64,000 nucleotides of DNA from an uncultured Bacteroides sp. (lineage in GTDB: Bacteria; Bacteroidota; Bacteroidia; Bacteroidales; Bacteroidaceae). Below, in pieces: positions 62,838 to 64,000 of the stretch (positions are counted from its first letter, which is position 1; each line of letters starts with the position of its first letter). The position numbers and the translations under genes are program-made. Below the pieces are notes generated by a model. The model was given only the letters and a program-made list of their open reading frames with translations, had not been told where the DNA came from and searched no databases. Location of the stretch: contig NZ_CAUFUE010000025.1 of the NCBI RefSeq assembly GCF_959029255.1, forward strand, positions 10,776 through 74,775, given 5' to 3'.

Positions 62838-63554
62838 TCAGATTTTATCTAATCCCTTCGTATATTTCAACCAATAGTATTTCAATGGATTTTTATACTT
62901 CAGCTGTTTCCAAGGACGGCTGCCATGCGGACGATGCCACACCGGCAAGGTAGTAAACAGATAATTCTTGAAACCTTCTTTCAATGATTGATGGGAGATA
63001 GTGACGTCATGCCAGTTTTTTTCAGGATCCAACTGATGGAAGTCAAACGTTTTCAGGAAGTTCAAAGTCAGCAGAGAACAACAAAAGCTGCAATGTTTCT
63101 TCTCCGGGAATACCTGGTTCTCACGACCTTTGGCAAACAGATAGGGATAATTGATATCTCCTTTCTCATCCACAGTGACGGCAGCGGCTATACCGCAATC
63201 TTCTCTTTGGAGTGCTCCGTCAAACAAAGATTGCAACGTATTTTTCTTCACTATCACATCCGATTCAACAATAAGCAATCCTGCTTCTTCACGGATGGCA
63301 CGTTGTTGGGCCATCTGCAACACAAGCAGATAATTAGGGGAAGGATGGTCGGTGATATCCGAAAGATTTACCAGTTCAAATCCCAATTTTGCAGAAGCCT
63401 CCTGCAAACGGACGGTACTTTCTTCCGTACTGAAATCATTGTAAATGGTATACACAAAAGGAACATTTAGGTGGGATGCCATAATAGCTTCCGCAGCCTG
63501 CAATGTCAACTCTATAGAGTCCTTCACGGGGGTGATGATATGAACACACTTCAT
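62838..63554 (-). CDS. GT2-like glycosyltransferase
   Basis: 238 residues. CVHIITPVKDSIELTLQAAEAI and FVYTIYNDFSTEESTVRLQE match GT-A nucleotide-binding strands; LLIVESDVIVKKNTLQSLFDG (about 93-113) contains the metal-binding E-S-D. It is shorter than most GT2 enzymes. KEGFKNYLFTTLPVWHRPHG follows. First gene of the minus-strand run 63554-59367, with a promoter at 63610-63641. Confidence 0.85.
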   Translation of the reverse strand: MKCVHIITPVKDSIELTLQAAEAIMASHLNVPFVYTIYNDFSTEESTVRLQEASAKLGFELVNLSDITDHPSPNYLLVLQMAQQRAIREEAGLLIVESDVIVKKNTLQSLFDGALQREDCGIAAAVTVDEKGDINYPYLFAKGRENQVFPEKKHCSFCCSLLTLNFLKTFDFHQLDPEKNWHDVTISHQSLKEGFKNYLFTTLPVWHRPHGSRPWKQLKYKNPLKYYWLKYTKGLDKI

Positions 63555-63609
63555 GCTGTTTGGGGCGTTTTATCCTCGTTTAATAAACTGTATTATTACT
63601 ATAAGTTGA

Positions 63610-63641
63610 CAAAACTATGTAATATTTTGCACACAACCAAA
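63610..63641 (-). promoter_or_regulatory. Promoter of the right-hand glycosyltransferase operon
   Basis: On the minus strand TTTG (63638-63641), 20 nt, TAGTTTTG (63610-63617). It is 56 bp before the ATG at 63554. Confidence 0.75.
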
Positions 63642-63653
63642 CAGTTCGCTATT

Positions 63654-63929
63654 TTATTCTTTTTCAGACTTCCGCTTCACCGTATGTTTCACCTTCAATA
63701 CGGCAAGATTTAATTCAATAGTAGTTTCTGAATCTGTAGAATGAAGATTGTTATCCAATATGTCAGAAAATAAGTCACCGCTCTTTTGTAACAAAGATTT
63801 CTGCTGCTCTTCAGAAGCATCCGGCAATCTGGTGATAGTACGGGAGAGCTCACGCAGTTTGGCAAAAGTTTCGATAATAGTAAAAGTTACATTCATCGCA
63901 CGAGGGCTCTTTAAAATCGTAGCAATCAT
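63654..63929 (-). pseudogene. Remnant of an ORF6N-domain protein
   Basis: 91 residues. The start MIATILKSPRAMNVTFTIIETFAKLREL corresponds to the end of an ORF6N DNA-binding domain. In frame upstream one reads TEKGLY before a stop codon, which is the usual context FTEKGLYMIATILKSPRA of intact relatives. The N-terminal 70-90 residues are therefore lost or out of frame. The rest is a helical tail ending in KRKSEKE. Phage-related or toxin-like relatives are common. Alternatively a short protein is made from this ATG. Confidence 0.55.
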
Positions 63930-64000
63930 ATAAAGTCCCTTTTCCGTTTATGTAAAGAGTAAGATTATGTAAAGTTTTTAATTAAATGAACTGATAATCA

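Overview
The window reads as a chromosomal segment of a gut Bacteroides (Bacteroidales). The evidence is the promoter grammar (TAnnTTTG -7 boxes, several with a TTTG/TTG element 18-20 nt upstream), many SPI/SPII-exported lipoproteins and TonB-type outer-membrane proteins, the gene order rimP-nusA-infB-cvpA-sufBCDS, a split LysO, a membrane pyrophosphatase, and an Mpi-type (AAACGTTCGT) invertible promoter. I do not assign a species.

Layout. 1-6.1 kb (minus strand) holds a six-gene envelope operon of exported proteins: CsgG-like, DUF6175-like, a V-E-K-P repeat protein, an LPP20-like protein, a small exported protein, then a terminator and a partial K-P-V-rich protein. 6.4-14.1 kb has an XRE regulator, rnhB, split lysO, hppA, a MG2/plug-domain exported protein and YbjQ. 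14.2-25.2 kb (minus) is rimP-nusA-infB-cvpA-sufB-sufC-(GxxExxY cassette)-sufD-sufS, driven by a textbook promoter at 25286-25316. Almost every junction from infB onwards carries a different repeat hairpin that starts at or just after the stop codon. 25.3-26.2 kb is a repeat-rich non-coding stretch. 26.2-33.6 kb holds a decayed TPR/HTH regulator, a small lipoprotein, an outer-membrane beta-barrel protein, a GH3 beta-glucosidase and an esterase. 33.8-36.5 kb has a small membrane protein, a YgjP-like peptidase, a DUF2807 lipoprotein and a small lipoprotein. 36.6-38.5 kb is an unrecognised large lipoprotein gene under a clear cobalamin riboswitch. 39.4-47.3 kb has an ECF sigma/partner pair, argB-speA, aroK, a nitroreductase, an RNase H1 and an MsbA-like ABC exporter. 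47.5-63.6 kb is a glycosyltransferase cluster of lipopolysaccharide or capsule type: GT4, GT2, GT8, GT14-like, GT11, UDP-galactopyranose mutase and a paralogue, and an InaA-type kinase.

The two strongest observations are regulatory. (1) At 57051-57255 a pair of inverted repeats matching the Mpi-type consensus brackets about 150 bp carrying one outward promoter. As drawn it fires into 57264-59370; inverted, it would fire into 56966-56043, a gene with no visible promoter of its own. (2) The cobalamin riboswitch at 38310-38473 controls a lipoprotein that I cannot match to any known B12 transport component. A third theme is a set of structured non-coding repeats: two inverted copies of a roughly 300-bp element 40 kb apart, a GxxExxY ORF framed by 31-bp inverted repeats with an ORF-less relative elsewhere, and stop-codon-abutting hairpins built from short tandem words. 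No tRNA, rRNA, CRISPR or classical insertion-sequence transposase was seen.
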